56,229 bases of DNA from Candidatus Neomicrothrix sp. UBA6944 (GTDB taxonomy: Bacteria > Actinomycetota > Acidimicrobiia > Acidimicrobiales > Poriferisodalaceae). How positions within the stretch are numbered: position 1 is the first letter of the stretch; each line of letters opens with the position of its first letter. Positions 1 through 8,008 of the stretch are shown piece after piece. The notes under the pieces are model-generated. The model was given only the letters and a program-made list of their open reading frames with translations. It made no database searches and was not told the origin of the DNA. The translations under genes were made by a program, and so were the position numbers. Where the stretch lies: the NCBI GenBank assembly GCA_002448715.1, contig DJZU01000037.1, positions 1 to 56,229 of the forward strand, written 5' to 3'.

Positions 1-118
1 CTCGGACTGGTATTTCGGCCTCATGTGAAGCCAACTTCGTCAACAGGGTCAAATAGCCAACCCCGATGGTGGAAACCGTACGAACGGGGTCGGACCCCGA
101 AAATGTGCGGACAGAATT

Positions 119-147
119 AAGGTACATACGAACATTTGTTCGGTCAA
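119..147 (-). promoter_or_regulatory. leftward promoter containing a LexA box
   Basis: On the minus strand, TTGACC (142-147) and TACCTT (119-124) are separated by exactly 17 bases and match -35 and -10 elements. The palindrome CGAACATTTGTTCG lies in the spacer and touches the -35, an ideal position for repression. Transcription would start near position 112 and run off the left edge. The target gene is outside the window. Confidence 0.5.
129..142. promoter_or_regulatory. LexA (SOS) box 1
   Basis: CGAACATTTGTTCG matches the actinobacterial and Bacillus SOS box pattern CGAAC-N4-GTTCG with perfect outer half-sites. It lies between the -35 and -10 of a leftward promoter. Confidence 0.6.
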
Positions 148-151
148 GTAT

Positions 152-164
152 CGAACACGTGTTC
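152..164. promoter_or_regulatory. LexA (SOS) box 2
   Basis: CGAACACGTGTTC contains the perfect 12-base palindrome GAACACGTGTTC and starts 23 bases after the start of box 1, about two helical turns away, so dimers could bind both boxes on one face. It lies between the leftward promoter and the rightward crotonase gene and could affect either. Confidence 0.55.
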
Positions 165-215
165 TTCGAGGAAAGATCGTGAGCATTCTGTGTCTGAACC
201 CGCGAGACTCTGGCG

Positions 216-1067
216 ATGAGCACTTACCTAGCTGACAGTGATTTTGAACTCTTACAGATAGAGCGCACGGATGGCGTTGCCTTTGTCACCGTAGATGCCC
301 CACCCATGAATGTTATGACTCCCCCACTTTTTAGAGAATTAGCAAAATTTGGTGCTCAAGTAGCGGAGGACGATTCAGTTCGAGTGGTGGTGTTAAGAAG
401 CGATGACCCCGATTTTTTCATCGCCCATTTCGATGTTTCGGCAATCCTGGAATTCCCCGTTGAAGGTCCCGCCGAGAAACCCGAAAAACTTGAGGGATTT
501 CATCTTATGTGCGAGACCTACCGAACCATGCCCAAAGCCACAATCGTAGAGATCGGAGGCCGAGTGGGGGGCGGCGGGAGTGAGCTCTCTATGTCCTGTG
601 ACATGCGTTTTGGGGCGTTGGGGAAAACTGTCATCAACCAGATGGAGGTTCCCATCGGAATTCTTCCCGGAGGGACCGGCACTCAACGCCTGCCGCGTCT
701 CGTCGGGAGGGGTCGCGCCATGGAAATAGTTTTAGGGGGAGTAGACGTGGATGCCGAGACAGCTGCGGATTGGGGCTACCTCAACCGAGCCTTACCTCCT
801 GAAAAATTGCGCCCCTATGTCAATGAACTGGCCAAACGCATCGCCGCATTTCCTCCTACCGCGGTCGCATTGGCCAAAGAAGCTGTCAACAACGCTGACA
901 CCATGCCTCTCAATGAAGGTTTGATGGAAGAGCGTTACCTCTTTCAGCGTCTTCTCAGGACCGATGAGGCGGAACCTGCGATGCGAAGCTTCTTGCAAGT
1001 TGGTGGTCAAACCCGGGAAGCAGAGAAGCAGATGGGCCAACTGGTCACTGAAGTTGATTGGTCATAA
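216..1067 (+). CDS. enoyl-CoA hydratase/isomerase family protein (crotonase fold)
   Basis: Crotonase superfamily, 283 aa, which is normal length. The superfamily catalyses hydration or isomerisation of enoyl-CoA esters, typically step 2 of beta-oxidation. The oxyanion-hole loops are visible near residues 67-75 and in the Gly-rich stretch 115-124. Both Glu positions used by true hydratases are present: Glu123 in GGGGSEL and Glu144 in NQMEVPIG, followed by PGGTGTQRL. The ATG has no clear Shine-Dalgarno sequence or -10 at leaderless spacing. The gene stands alone, facing a leftward oxidoreductase gene at its 3' end. Exact substrate cannot be told; a hydratase role is favoured by the two Glu residues. 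Confidence 0.85.
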   Translation: MSTYLADSDFELLQIERTDGVAFVTVDAPPMNVMTPPLFRELAKFGAQVAEDDSVRVVVLRSDDPDFFIAHFDVSAILEFPVEGPAEKPEKLEGFHLMCETYRTMPKATIVEIGGRVGGGGSELSMSCDMRFGALGKTVINQMEVPIGILPGGTGTQRLPRLVGRGRAMEIVLGGVDVDAETAADWGYLNRALPPEKLRPYVNELAKRIAAFPPTAVALAKEAVNNADTMPLNEGLMEERYLFQRLLRTDEAEPAMRSFLQVGGQTREAEKQMGQLVTEVDWS

Positions 1068-1089
1068 CCAACACACCAACTTGTTGACG

Positions 1090-1995
1090 TTACGAACGAA
1101 AAGCGGGCGCTACTTGCTCAATAAAGAGGTCCATTGACTCTTTTTTGCGTTCAAGCGACCCAAAAGTGAAGTCCGGGACAATTAATTCGTCGAGACCCAC
1201 TTCCGCATACTCCCCAACTATGTCGATAACTTCTGCCGGCGTTCCGACGATGGTGGCACGACCAAAGTCTGTGTCTCGGAAACGCTCAAGTTTCTCCTCA
1301 TTTTCCGCTATGAACATCAAAGCGCACGCCGATCGTTCAATTTCGGCTGGGTCGCGCCCGACATCATCACAATGGGCGTCAAGTACCTGACATAGTTCTG
1401 CGATATCGGAAGGCATGCCCCAGTAGTTCCACTCATCCGCATGGATGGCCGCCGTGCGCAACGTACGTTTACGTCCGCCACCGCCAATCATCAGAGGGAT
1501 CTTGCTTTGGACTGGTTTCGGATCAAGCGGAGCGTCGAGAATTGTGTAGTGATCGCCTTGATAATTGGTGCGATTGTTCGAAAGCAGCGAAGTAACGATC
1601 TCGACCGCCTCGTCAAGACGATCCAGGCGGCCTTTGACAGTCGAGAACTCAAAGCCATATTTCTCGTGTTCATTTTCTTGCCAACCAGCGCCAAGCCCAA
1701 GCACCACTCGTCCGCCAGATATGTGATCAACAGTTGCAGCGATTTTCGCTGTAAGTGCTGGGTTTCTATAAGTGTTCCCTGCTACTAGCGGGCCTATTCT
1801 GACTCGCGGAACACTTGCTGCAATAGCAGCCAAAATCGACCAAGCTTCATGAATTGGTTGGTCAACGTTCTCCTCGTTGGGCATGAAGTGATCCGCATAC
1901 CAAATACCGTCCCAGCCTGTGCTTTCCGCATAGCGGCAGCCTTCTAGAGTGTCCTGCCACTTTTGACCATTGCCTGTCCAGAAACTAAATCGCAT
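1090..1995 (-). CDS. LLM-class (luciferase-like) flavin or F420-dependent oxidoreductase
   Basis: Luciferase-like monooxygenase superfamily, 301 aa, a TIM barrel that uses FMN or F420. Typical features are the N-terminal WDGIWYADHF strand (about residues 28-37), the VAGNTYRNPALTAK segment that follows strand 3, SGGRVVLGLGAGW, and IGGGGRKRTL near residues 171-180. The length and the GAGW and IGGGG motifs fit the F420-dependent subfamilies common in Acidimicrobiia and mycobacteria; this cofactor choice is inference. It lies 12 bases downstream of thpR and is probably the last gene of the rimO-pgsA-cinA-thpR string. Substrate unknown. Confidence 0.8.
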   Translation of the reverse strand: MRFSFWTGNGQKWQDTLEGCRYAESTGWDGIWYADHFMPNEENVDQPIHEAWSILAAIAASVPRVRIGPLVAGNTYRNPALTAKIAATVDHISGGRVVLGLGAGWQENEHEKYGFEFSTVKGRLDRLDEAVEIVTSLLSNNRTNYQGDHYTILDAPLDPKPVQSKIPLMIGGGGRKRTLRTAAIHADEWNYWGMPSDIAELCQVLDAHCDDVGRDPAEIERSACALMFIAENEEKLERFRDTDFGRATIVGTPAEVIDIVGEYAEVGLDELIVPDFTFGSLERKKESMDLFIEQVAPAFRS

Positions 1996-2007
1996 TCGAA
2001 CAGCCTG

Positions 2008-2529
2008 TCAGATGTCGTTGCTATGCGCAGATACATCCAAAGGAATTAGTGACCTTGAGTCGACGAGGGTGTGCGTCGCTCCTTCCGACCCAATGACACT
2101 TTCTATCAACAACAGTCGCTCGACTCTAAAGCTCCCTTTGATGGCCGTACCTACCAATTCGGGAACACTGTCTCTCTTAGTCCGACCAATGGTGATATGG
2201 CCCACAAAGGGCAACTGATCTTTTGAGGCTAGTCGGCGCGTCGATTTTCGGACATTGTCGGCCAATCGCGAAAGCCCTTGGACGGGCACCACGAGATTTC
2301 GATCTCCAATTTGGGTAACCCGTGGTCCTAGAGCACCTAGCGCCTGGACAGCCTCAAACCTCGAGAAGCGGTGACGCAATTCATCTAAGTTCACTGCGTC
2401 AAAGAACTGCATCGTTATGTGCCATTGCTCGGGCCGAACCCATTTGACATGAGCCTGGTTACGGTCGAGCCGCAACAGTATTTTCCTAGTCGCTTTGTCC
2501 AGCGGGGCTGATATGAACGCTCTGACCAC
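2008..2529 (-). CDS. thpR: RNA 2',3'-cyclic phosphodiesterase (2H/LigT family)
   Basis: 2H phosphoesterase, 173 aa. The two defining HxTx motifs are present: HITM at residues 37-40 and HITI at 111-114, about 70 residues apart as usual. The family opens 2',3'-cyclic phosphates on RNA ends to 2'-phosphates. The GTG start lies 2 bases after the cinA stop codon, so translation is very likely coupled to cinA. Pairing of cinA with thpR is common in actinobacteria. Confidence 0.85.
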   Translation of the reverse strand: MVRAFISAPLDKATRKILLRLDRNQAHVKWVRPEQWHITMQFFDAVNLDELRHRFSRFEAVQALGALGPRVTQIGDRNLVVPVQGLSRLADNVRKSTRRLASKDQLPFVGHITIGRTKRDSVPELVGTAIKGSFRVERLLLIESVIGSEGATHTLVDSRSLIPLDVSAHSNDI

Positions 2530-2531
2530 GA

Positions 2532-3791
2532 CTAAAGGCGAAGCCCTTGCAGATGAAGCCTCAGAAGGTTCAGAAGCGAGATAACACTGAATTGTCTAAT
2601 TCGTTCGAGGTCACCTGGAAGCTGTACCTGTTGGACGGTTTCGAAACCCTCCATCGAAACAGCTAACCAGGCGGTACCAAATGGTTGAGAGTCCGTAGCT
2701 CGATCTGGATCCTCTATCGAGGTCGTCGCAATACCAACGTCTGATACGAGAATCCCACGTGCAACTCGCGCCATTTGCATCGCTGCATCATCGGGCTGCC
2801 ATGACGCCGGATCGCCTTTCAACAGATACGACAAAATTCCCGGACCTCGGGCCACTACACCCCCCGAAAACGCCTCGGTCCCGTTTTTAGCTGTTGAAAG
2901 CCGGTGGGCGAGATAACCACCCGTTGTCGTCTCAATCGCTCCGAGGGTCAGTCCTTCTTGCGCAAGTAGGGTGAGAACTGTTGATTCCATGTTGTCTTCG
3001 TCTACTGCGAAAACCATGTCGCCCAGTAAACGACGCAGAGCTTCTTCCTCTTCGCGGAGAAGGATCTCCGCCTGATCAGACGTTTCAGCCTTTGCGGTTA
3101 TTCGAACCTTTATTCCTTCGACTCCGCTCGCGAGGAATGCCAATGTCGGATTGCCTGCTGTTTCCAACTCGGCGATTCGCGGACTCAGTAGTTCCGCTAG
3201 TCCCGACTCACTCTGGCCCCATGTTCGTAGCACTCTGCTTTCGATCACCGATGTAACGCCTGAACGATGCTGCAGATCCGGCAAGATGGTCCCTAGAACC
3301 ATTTCTTTCATTTCGTAGGGAACGCCCGGGACCGCGTATATGACTTTGTCGTCCCCTCTTGAAACAGCGACGGGTACCACTAGGCCAGGAGCGGTTCCAG
3401 GCTGCTGCTCTATGGTGTGGGCGCCTTCTGGGACCATCGCCTGGCGAAGGTTATTTTCGGGCATGTCGCGGCCTCGACTTCGAAACATTTCCCGGATCCG
3501 ATCGGCGATCGCCTCATCGAAAACCAGGTCAGAATTCACGACACTGGCGATTACCTCCCTGGTGATGTCGTCTTGAGTTGGGCCTAATCCACCACAAACA
3601 ATGATTGCGTCGCTCCGCTCTAAGCCCAACTGCAGTGCTTCTTCTATCCGAGACCAGTTGTCACCAACTTTGGTTTGGTGATGACTGTCGATTCCCGCCA
3701 GCGCTAGCTGTTCGCCTATCCAGGACGAGTTTGTATCAACGATCTGACCCAGCAACAGCTCTGTGCCTACGGCGATAATTTCACAATTCAT
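2532..3791 (-). CDS. cinA: CinA family protein with degenerate C-terminal amidase domain
   Basis: 419 aa, a normal CinA length. The N-terminal half (about 1-170) is the MoaB-like COG1058 domain, with VGTELLLGQ near residue 8, GGLGPTQDD at 67-75 and AVPGVPYEMK near 153. This domain is linked to ADP-ribose or NMN salvage. The C-terminal half (about 270-419) aligns to the PncC nicotinamide-nucleotide amidase, but the ESCTGG motif reads ETTTGG at 287-292, so the nucleophilic Ser is Thr, and the TGxAGP motif reads TSIEDP at 357-362. The amidase is therefore probably weak or inactive. The ATG follows TAGGGT by 6 bases, so transcription may be leaderless. Confidence 0.88.
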   Translation of the reverse strand: MNCEIIAVGTELLLGQIVDTNSSWIGEQLALAGIDSHHQTKVGDNWSRIEEALQLGLERSDAIIVCGGLGPTQDDITREVIASVVNSDLVFDEAIADRIREMFRSRGRDMPENNLRQAMVPEGAHTIEQQPGTAPGLVVPVAVSRGDDKVIYAVPGVPYEMKEMVLGTILPDLQHRSGVTSVIESRVLRTWGQSESGLAELLSPRIAELETAGNPTLAFLASGVEGIKVRITAKAETSDQAEILLREEEEALRRLLGDMVFAVDEDNMESTVLTLLAQEGLTLGAIETTTGGYLAHRLSTAKNGTEAFSGGVVARGPGILSYLLKGDPASWQPDDAAMQMARVARGILVSDVGIATTSIEDPDRATDSQPFGTAWLAVSMEGFETVQQVQLPGDLERIRQFSVISLLNLLRLHLQGLRL

Positions 3792-3797
3792 TTCTTG

Positions 3798-3803
3798 ACC
3801 CTA
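3798..3803 (-). promoter_or_regulatory. -10 box (TAGGGT) for leaderless cinA
   Basis: TAGGGT ends 6 bases before the cinA ATG, placing the predicted transcription start at or next to the start codon. Confidence 0.5.
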
Positions 3804-3860
3804 TTGTTCTTCTCCAATACGACTGCAAGCTCCCCATGTTTACGGCAATCGGTAACATGG

Positions 3861-4448
3861 CTAGGCATCCTTCCCCAATTGTGCCCTGGCTATTTTCCGA
3901 GCGCCGGCGAAGTATGCAACTCCCGTTTGCACTGTTAAGAGCACGGCTAGCCACAACGTTCCCGTGGCTATCCAATGAGCTGACTCCACAATCGGGGGAA
4001 TGACGCCGAACCCGATGGCCCACAGTTGAATAAAGGTCTTCCACTTTGCCATTTTGGTTGCTGGAACCGTAATGCCACGACGGCCAGCTTGGGAACGGTA
4101 AGCACTAATCGCTAGTTCTCTAAAAGCGATTAGTGCGACGGGTAGCCAATGGAACTGCTCGTTTGCTACAAGAGCAAACATTCCACCCAAGACCAGCACT
4201 TTGTCGGCGAGCGGGTCCAGAAACGCTCCCGACCGCGTAGCTCCTTGCCGTCGAGCAAGCCAGCCATCAACGAAGTCAGACATACCTATTGCAAACCCGA
4301 CAGCGAAAGTCAGCCACGATGGTTTCTGGGTGGCTATCAGCAACACAAACACCGGAGTAGCAAGTATCCGAGCTACCGTCACAAAGTTCGCGGGGGTTGC
4401 TAGCGCCGTCGGCCCGTAGGTGGGTGGCGGATCATCGTGTTCTTCCAT
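3861..4448 (-). CDS. pgsA: CDP-diacylglycerol--glycerol-3-phosphate 3-phosphatidyltransferase
   Basis: Integral membrane enzyme of phosphatidylglycerol synthesis, 195 aa. The CDP-alcohol phosphotransferase signature runs from Asp61 to Asp82: D61-G62-x2-A65-R66 ... G74-x3-D78-x3-D82. Between AR and G there are 7 residues where PgsA proteins usually have 8. Several hydrophobic segments follow. The ATG shares one base with the rimO stop codon (TAATG), so it is translated with rimO. PgsA is favoured over a phosphatidylinositol-phosphate synthase because of the DPLADK context and the conserved position beside cinA. Confidence 0.85.
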   Translation of the reverse strand: MEEHDDPPPTYGPTALATPANFVTVARILATPVFVLLIATQKPSWLTFAVGFAIGMSDFVDGWLARRQGATRSGAFLDPLADKVLVLGGMFALVANEQFHWLPVALIAFRELAISAYRSQAGRRGITVPATKMAKWKTFIQLWAIGFGVIPPIVESAHWIATGTLWLAVLLTVQTGVAYFAGARKIARAQLGKDA

Positions 4449-5731
4449 TACTGGGCTTCCACTTGTATAGCTTCGATATCAGGACCCTCTGACCGAACAA
4501 CCGCTACATCACAGATCTCTCCGGGTTCGAGATCGGATGGGACGCGAACCACTCCATCAATTTCTGGTGCCTCCCTGTGTGAACGACCAATTCCTTCACT
4601 GTCGACCAGCACTTCGATTGTTTGTCCCACAATTGCATCGCGACGCGTAGCGGTTATCACGTCCTGGGTTTCACTCAATTCAGCGTGGCGTTCCTGCATA
4701 AGTTCTGCCGGGATCTGGTTATCAAGAGACGTAGCGTAGGTGCCTTCTTCCGGGGAGTAAGTGAAGAACCCACACCAGTCCAGTTGCGCTTCTTCTAACC
4801 ACTCCAATAACTCAGCTTGGTCATCTTCAGTTTCCCCTGGATAGCCGACAATAAAATTCGATCTGAACGCCGCCTCGGGACACACGTCTCGGATTCGCTC
4901 AATCCTTTCGAGGAATCTTTGGCCGTTGCCCCAACGCCTCATGCGTCTCAAGTGTCCTCGGGAAACATGCTGCAAGGACAGGTCAAAGTAAGGCACCCCG
5001 CTCGCCAAGACCGCCTCGATGAGCTCATCCGACAGATCGGATGGATACAAATACAGAAGTCGTACACGGTCAACGACCTTCGCTGCCGCTTCTACCAGCG
5101 AGACAATCGAACCGCGCTCTCCCATGTCTGAGCCGTAGCTAGCTAGATCTTGCGCTACTAGGACAGCCTCCCGAACACCTAATTCTTCTATCTCCTTCAA
5201 TATGGACTCGGAGTCGCGGCTGCGTTGTGGGCCTCGAAAAGAAGGGATGGCGCAGAACCCGCATGCCCTGTCGCATCCTTCAGCAATTTTCACATACGCC
5301 CATGGAACATCCGACACCGGCCGGCGCAAGTTAAGCAAATCAAACTGCGGCGCTTCAGCCTCCGCCGCCACAGACAATCCATCTGGCCGAGTTCGAAAGT
5401 TTACGGGAACTCCGAAACCGGCAACTCGATCCACCTCTGGTAAGGCTTCAGCAAGTTCAACCCCATATCGCTCAGCCATACAACCCGTGACAACGATCCG
5501 AGAATCAGTCGATCGTTCGCTGTCCAGGGCCAAAATAGTGTTGATCGATTCCTCACGCGCTTCTTCGATAAATGCGCACGTGTTGACAACTACTAAATCT
5601 GCCACAGACGGATCGTCGGTGGGAGTAAGGCCTTCGTCAATTAGGGATCCGGCAATCTTGTCCGAATCGACCTGATTCTTCGGACACCCTAACGTGTGAA
5701 GATGGAAGCTCTGCGCAGATGGCGTCATCAC
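4448..5731 (-). CDS. rimO: ribosomal protein uS12 methylthiotransferase RimO
   Basis: Radical-SAM methylthiotransferase that modifies an Asp of ribosomal protein S12. Counting from the ATG at 5728, the N-terminal cluster cysteines are at about residues 15 (TLGCPKNQ), 51 and 83, and the radical-SAM CxxxCxxC is at 152-159 (CDRACGFC). A TRAM-like domain ends the protein. The frame is open upstream to 5833, but that stretch would overlap copA and resembles no family member. I place the start at GTG 5731 or the adjacent ATG 5728, because TACCCT ends 6 bases before the GTG. First gene of the rimO-pgsA-cinA-thpR run. Confidence 0.92.
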   Translation of the reverse strand: MMTPSAQSFHLHTLGCPKNQVDSDKIAGSLIDEGLTPTDDPSVADLVVVNTCAFIEEAREESINTILALDSERSTDSRIVVTGCMAERYGVELAEALPEVDRVAGFGVPVNFRTRPDGLSVAAEAEAPQFDLLNLRRPVSDVPWAYVKIAEGCDRACGFCAIPSFRGPQRSRDSESILKEIEELGVREAVLVAQDLASYGSDMGERGSIVSLVEAAAKVVDRVRLLYLYPSDLSDELIEAVLASGVPYFDLSLQHVSRGHLRRMRRWGNGQRFLERIERIRDVCPEAAFRSNFIVGYPGETEDDQAELLEWLEEAQLDWCGFFTYSPEEGTYATSLDNQIPAELMQERHAELSETQDVITATRRDAIVGQTIEVLVDSEGIGRSHREAPEIDGVVRVPSDLEPGEICDVAVVRSEGPDIEAIQVEAQ

Positions 5732-5737
5732 ACCTCT

Positions 5738-5743
5738 AGGGTA
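5738..5743 (-). promoter_or_regulatory. -10 box (TACCCT) for rimO
   Basis: TACCCT ends 6 bases before GTG 5731, which decides the rimO start. It lies in the 60-base divergent gap shared with copA. Confidence 0.45.
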
Positions 5744-5779
5744 CGACTTAACAACAGTTAGTCGATCTGAAATGAGAGC

Positions 5780-5785
5780 TAACAT
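5780..5785 (+). promoter_or_regulatory. -10 box (TAACAT) for leaderless copA
   Basis: TAACAT ends 6 bases before the copA ATG. No Shine-Dalgarno sequence is present. The rimO -10 lies 36 bases away on the other strand. Confidence 0.45.
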
Positions 5786-5791
5786 CAAGAT

Positions 5792-7930
5792 ATGAACGCG
5801 GGTCCTCCTGTATCCGAAAAGGAGCGGACTCAATTTGCTATAGAAGGCATGAGTTGCACAGCCTGCGCCGCTCGGATCGAACGCGCCCTAAAAGACGTTC
5901 CAGGAGTCAAAACGGCGCACGTCAACTTCGCTACAGCAACCTCATTGGTTCACCATACGAACCAAGTTGATGCCTCAGCGATAACTCGGACCGTTACGCA
6001 GTTGGGTTACCAAGTTCGACACGATGGCGACCGGCAATCGATTCAAGAGTCACATGAAGCGGCACTCAAAAAACGAGCCGCTCCTGCCCTAATAATCGCA
6101 GCATTCGCGATGATCACAATGTTTATACAATTTCCTGCCAGCAGCTGGATCTTGGCTTCATTATCTACCTTGAGTGTTTGGTGGTCAGGCTGGAGCTTTC
6201 ACCGCTCCGCACGCCTACAAATCGCACAGAGGGCTCTAGCCATGGATACTTTGGTTTCGCTCGGAACCATCGCCGCATGGTGCTGGTCAATGGTGGTTCT
6301 GATTCTAAATGCAGACCAAAATCTTCATTTCGGAGGCGCCACTTCGATAATCGGATTCGTTTTACTTGGAAAGTGGTGGGAAGCCCGCGCGATACGGACG
6401 TCGGGAGATTCCTTACGAGCGCTCGCCAACATGACTCCAAAGTGGGTCCACCTACGGGATGGCACCGAAATAAGCGCTCATGGCTTGGCGGTGGGCATGC
6501 AATTCATCGTCGGTCCCGGGGAACGTGTAGCAACCGACGGTCAAGTTGTTGAAGGTTCGTCAAGTGTCGACGCTTCTCAATCCACCGGAGAGTCAGCACC
6601 AATGGAGGTGGCACCCGGCTCAGAAGTTGCCGGGGGGGCACTGAACGGCGACGGACCGCTAGTCATCAAAGCTACCGCTGTGGGAGAAGACACCGAGTTA
6701 GCAAGGGTCGCGAGACTCGTCGAGGAAGCACAGGCCACACAGGCTCCCATTCAACGCCTAGCGGACAAAGTAGCGGCCAAATTTGTGCCATTTGTAGTGG
6801 GAATCGCCTTCGGAACTTTCGTTATTCGTTGGTTGCTCGGTCACGGCGTTAACGATGCTCTAATCGCCGCAGTAGCGGTTCTCGTGGTCTCATGTCCTTG
6901 CGCATTCGGTCTTGCCACTCCCCTTGCGGTGCTCATTGGAACAGGTCGAGCAGCCCAGCTAGGGGTGGTGGTAGCGGGCGCACACGTGTTGGACTCATCC
7001 CGAGCTGTGGACACCGTGGTCTTCGATAAGACGGGAACCATCACTAACGGTCGCCCATCGATTATTGAGGCGAACGTTCCATTCGATCGGGATCTCCTTT
7101 TCTCACTGGCCGGCACTCTCGAATCTCGTTCTGGTCATCCCCTGGGCAGAGCTTTCGATTCGTTTAGAGACATAGATGCCGAGGTAAAGAACTTTGTTAG
7201 CCACCCTGGGAAAGGAATCACAGGTCGGGTTAACGACATCGAATTTAGGGTCGGGAAAGCCGAACTTTTTGACGAAGTTCCATCGGAGCTGCGTCTTCTG
7301 CATTCGGAGGGCACACCTGTTTACTTGGGTCGAGGAACCGCAGCCGAAGCAGTAGTTCTGGTCGGCGACCAAATTCGACCCACTAGTACAGAAGCCATCG
7401 AATTGCTCCACAAGCTGAACCTTCATGTGGTGTTGCTGTCGGGTGACAGGCGTTCGATAGCTCAACGCGTCGGGCAAGTCATAGGAATCGAAGACGTTGT
7501 CGCAGAGCTTCTACCTGAAGAGAAGCAAAATCACGTGTCGACGCTGCAGTCCCAAGGTAGATGTGTCGCAATGGTTGGTGATGGCGTCAACGACACTCCA
7601 GCACTCGCAGCAGCGGATCTGGGCATCGCTCTTCAATCGGGGACAGATGTCGCCCGAAACACCGCTGATATAACCATCATGACGGATGATCCGCGAGCAG
7701 TCGCCGACGGAATCGCGTTGTCACGCCAAACCCTGAACACGATAAAGGTCAATTTAGGCTGGGCGTTCTCCTACAACCTCGTTGCCCTACCGCTCGCGAT
7801 AACCGGAACTCTCTCCCCAACCCAAGCGGCCGTGGCCATGGCTCTCTCATCGTTCTTGGTCGTCGTAAACAGTATGCGACTTCGTAACTTTCGTAGTCTC
7901 AGTAGCCCCATTCAGGAAATACCCAGCTAA
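5792..7930 (+). CDS. copA: Cu(I)-exporting P1B-type ATPase
   Basis: 712 aa, normal length for a one-HMA copper pump. An N-terminal HMA domain carries C22-T-A-C25. The actuator has TGES at 265-268, the transmembrane metal site is C368-P-C370, the phosphorylation site is D412-KTGT, and the nucleotide domain has HP at 449-450 and GDGVND at 596-601. The Cu(I)-class signature in the last two membrane helices is complete: Y661-N662 and M683-x2-S686-S687. The protein exports Cu(I) across the inner membrane. No CopZ or CsoR gene lies next to it, and I saw no recognisable copper-regulator box in the short gap to rimO. Confidence 0.93.
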   Translation: MNAGPPVSEKERTQFAIEGMSCTACAARIERALKDVPGVKTAHVNFATATSLVHHTNQVDASAITRTVTQLGYQVRHDGDRQSIQESHEAALKKRAAPALIIAAFAMITMFIQFPASSWILASLSTLSVWWSGWSFHRSARLQIAQRALAMDTLVSLGTIAAWCWSMVVLILNADQNLHFGGATSIIGFVLLGKWWEARAIRTSGDSLRALANMTPKWVHLRDGTEISAHGLAVGMQFIVGPGERVATDGQVVEGSSSVDASQSTGESAPMEVAPGSEVAGGALNGDGPLVIKATAVGEDTELARVARLVEEAQATQAPIQRLADKVAAKFVPFVVGIAFGTFVIRWLLGHGVNDALIAAVAVLVVSCPCAFGLATPLAVLIGTGRAAQLGVVVAGAHVLDSSRAVDTVVFDKTGTITNGRPSIIEANVPFDRDLLFSLAGTLESRSGHPLGRAFDSFRDIDAEVKNFVSHPGKGITGRVNDIEFRVGKAELFDEVPSELRLLHSEGTPVYLGRGTAAEAVVLVGDQIRPTSTEAIELLHKLNLHVVLLSGDRRSIAQRVGQVIGIEDVVAELLPEEKQNHVSTLQSQGRCVAMVGDGVNDTPALAAADLGIALQSGTDVARNTADITIMTDDPRAVADGIALSRQTLNTIKVNLGWAFSYNLVALPLAITGTLSPTQAAVAMALSSFLVVVNSMRLRNFRSLSSPIQEIPS

Positions 7931-7995
7931 GGGCTAAAATCTCTTTTCTGACTTGCTCCTCCGAAGTTGTCGCATACTTAGCGCCCTAACTCGCA

Positions 7996-8001
7996 TAGTC
8001 T
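7996..8001 (+). promoter_or_regulatory. -10 box (TAGTCT) for leaderless class IV aminotransferase
   Basis: TAGTCT ends 7 bases before the GTG at 8009. There is no Shine-Dalgarno sequence. Confidence 0.4.
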
Positions 8002-8008
8002 CAAGTCC

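Larger units (their letters stand above)
1..215. other. left-edge intergenic region with SOS-type leftward promoter
   Basis: No complete gene lies here. A leftward promoter and two LexA-like boxes (listed separately) occupy positions 119-164. One minus-strand frame stays open from about position 118 to the left edge, so the coding start of a leftward gene may lie within the first 100 bases or beyond the edge. I could not identify its product from so few codons. Confidence 0.5.

Noticed and set aside
5732..5833. N-terminal extension of rimO
   Set aside because: It would run into copA, has no homology to RimO, and a -10 box lies inside it.
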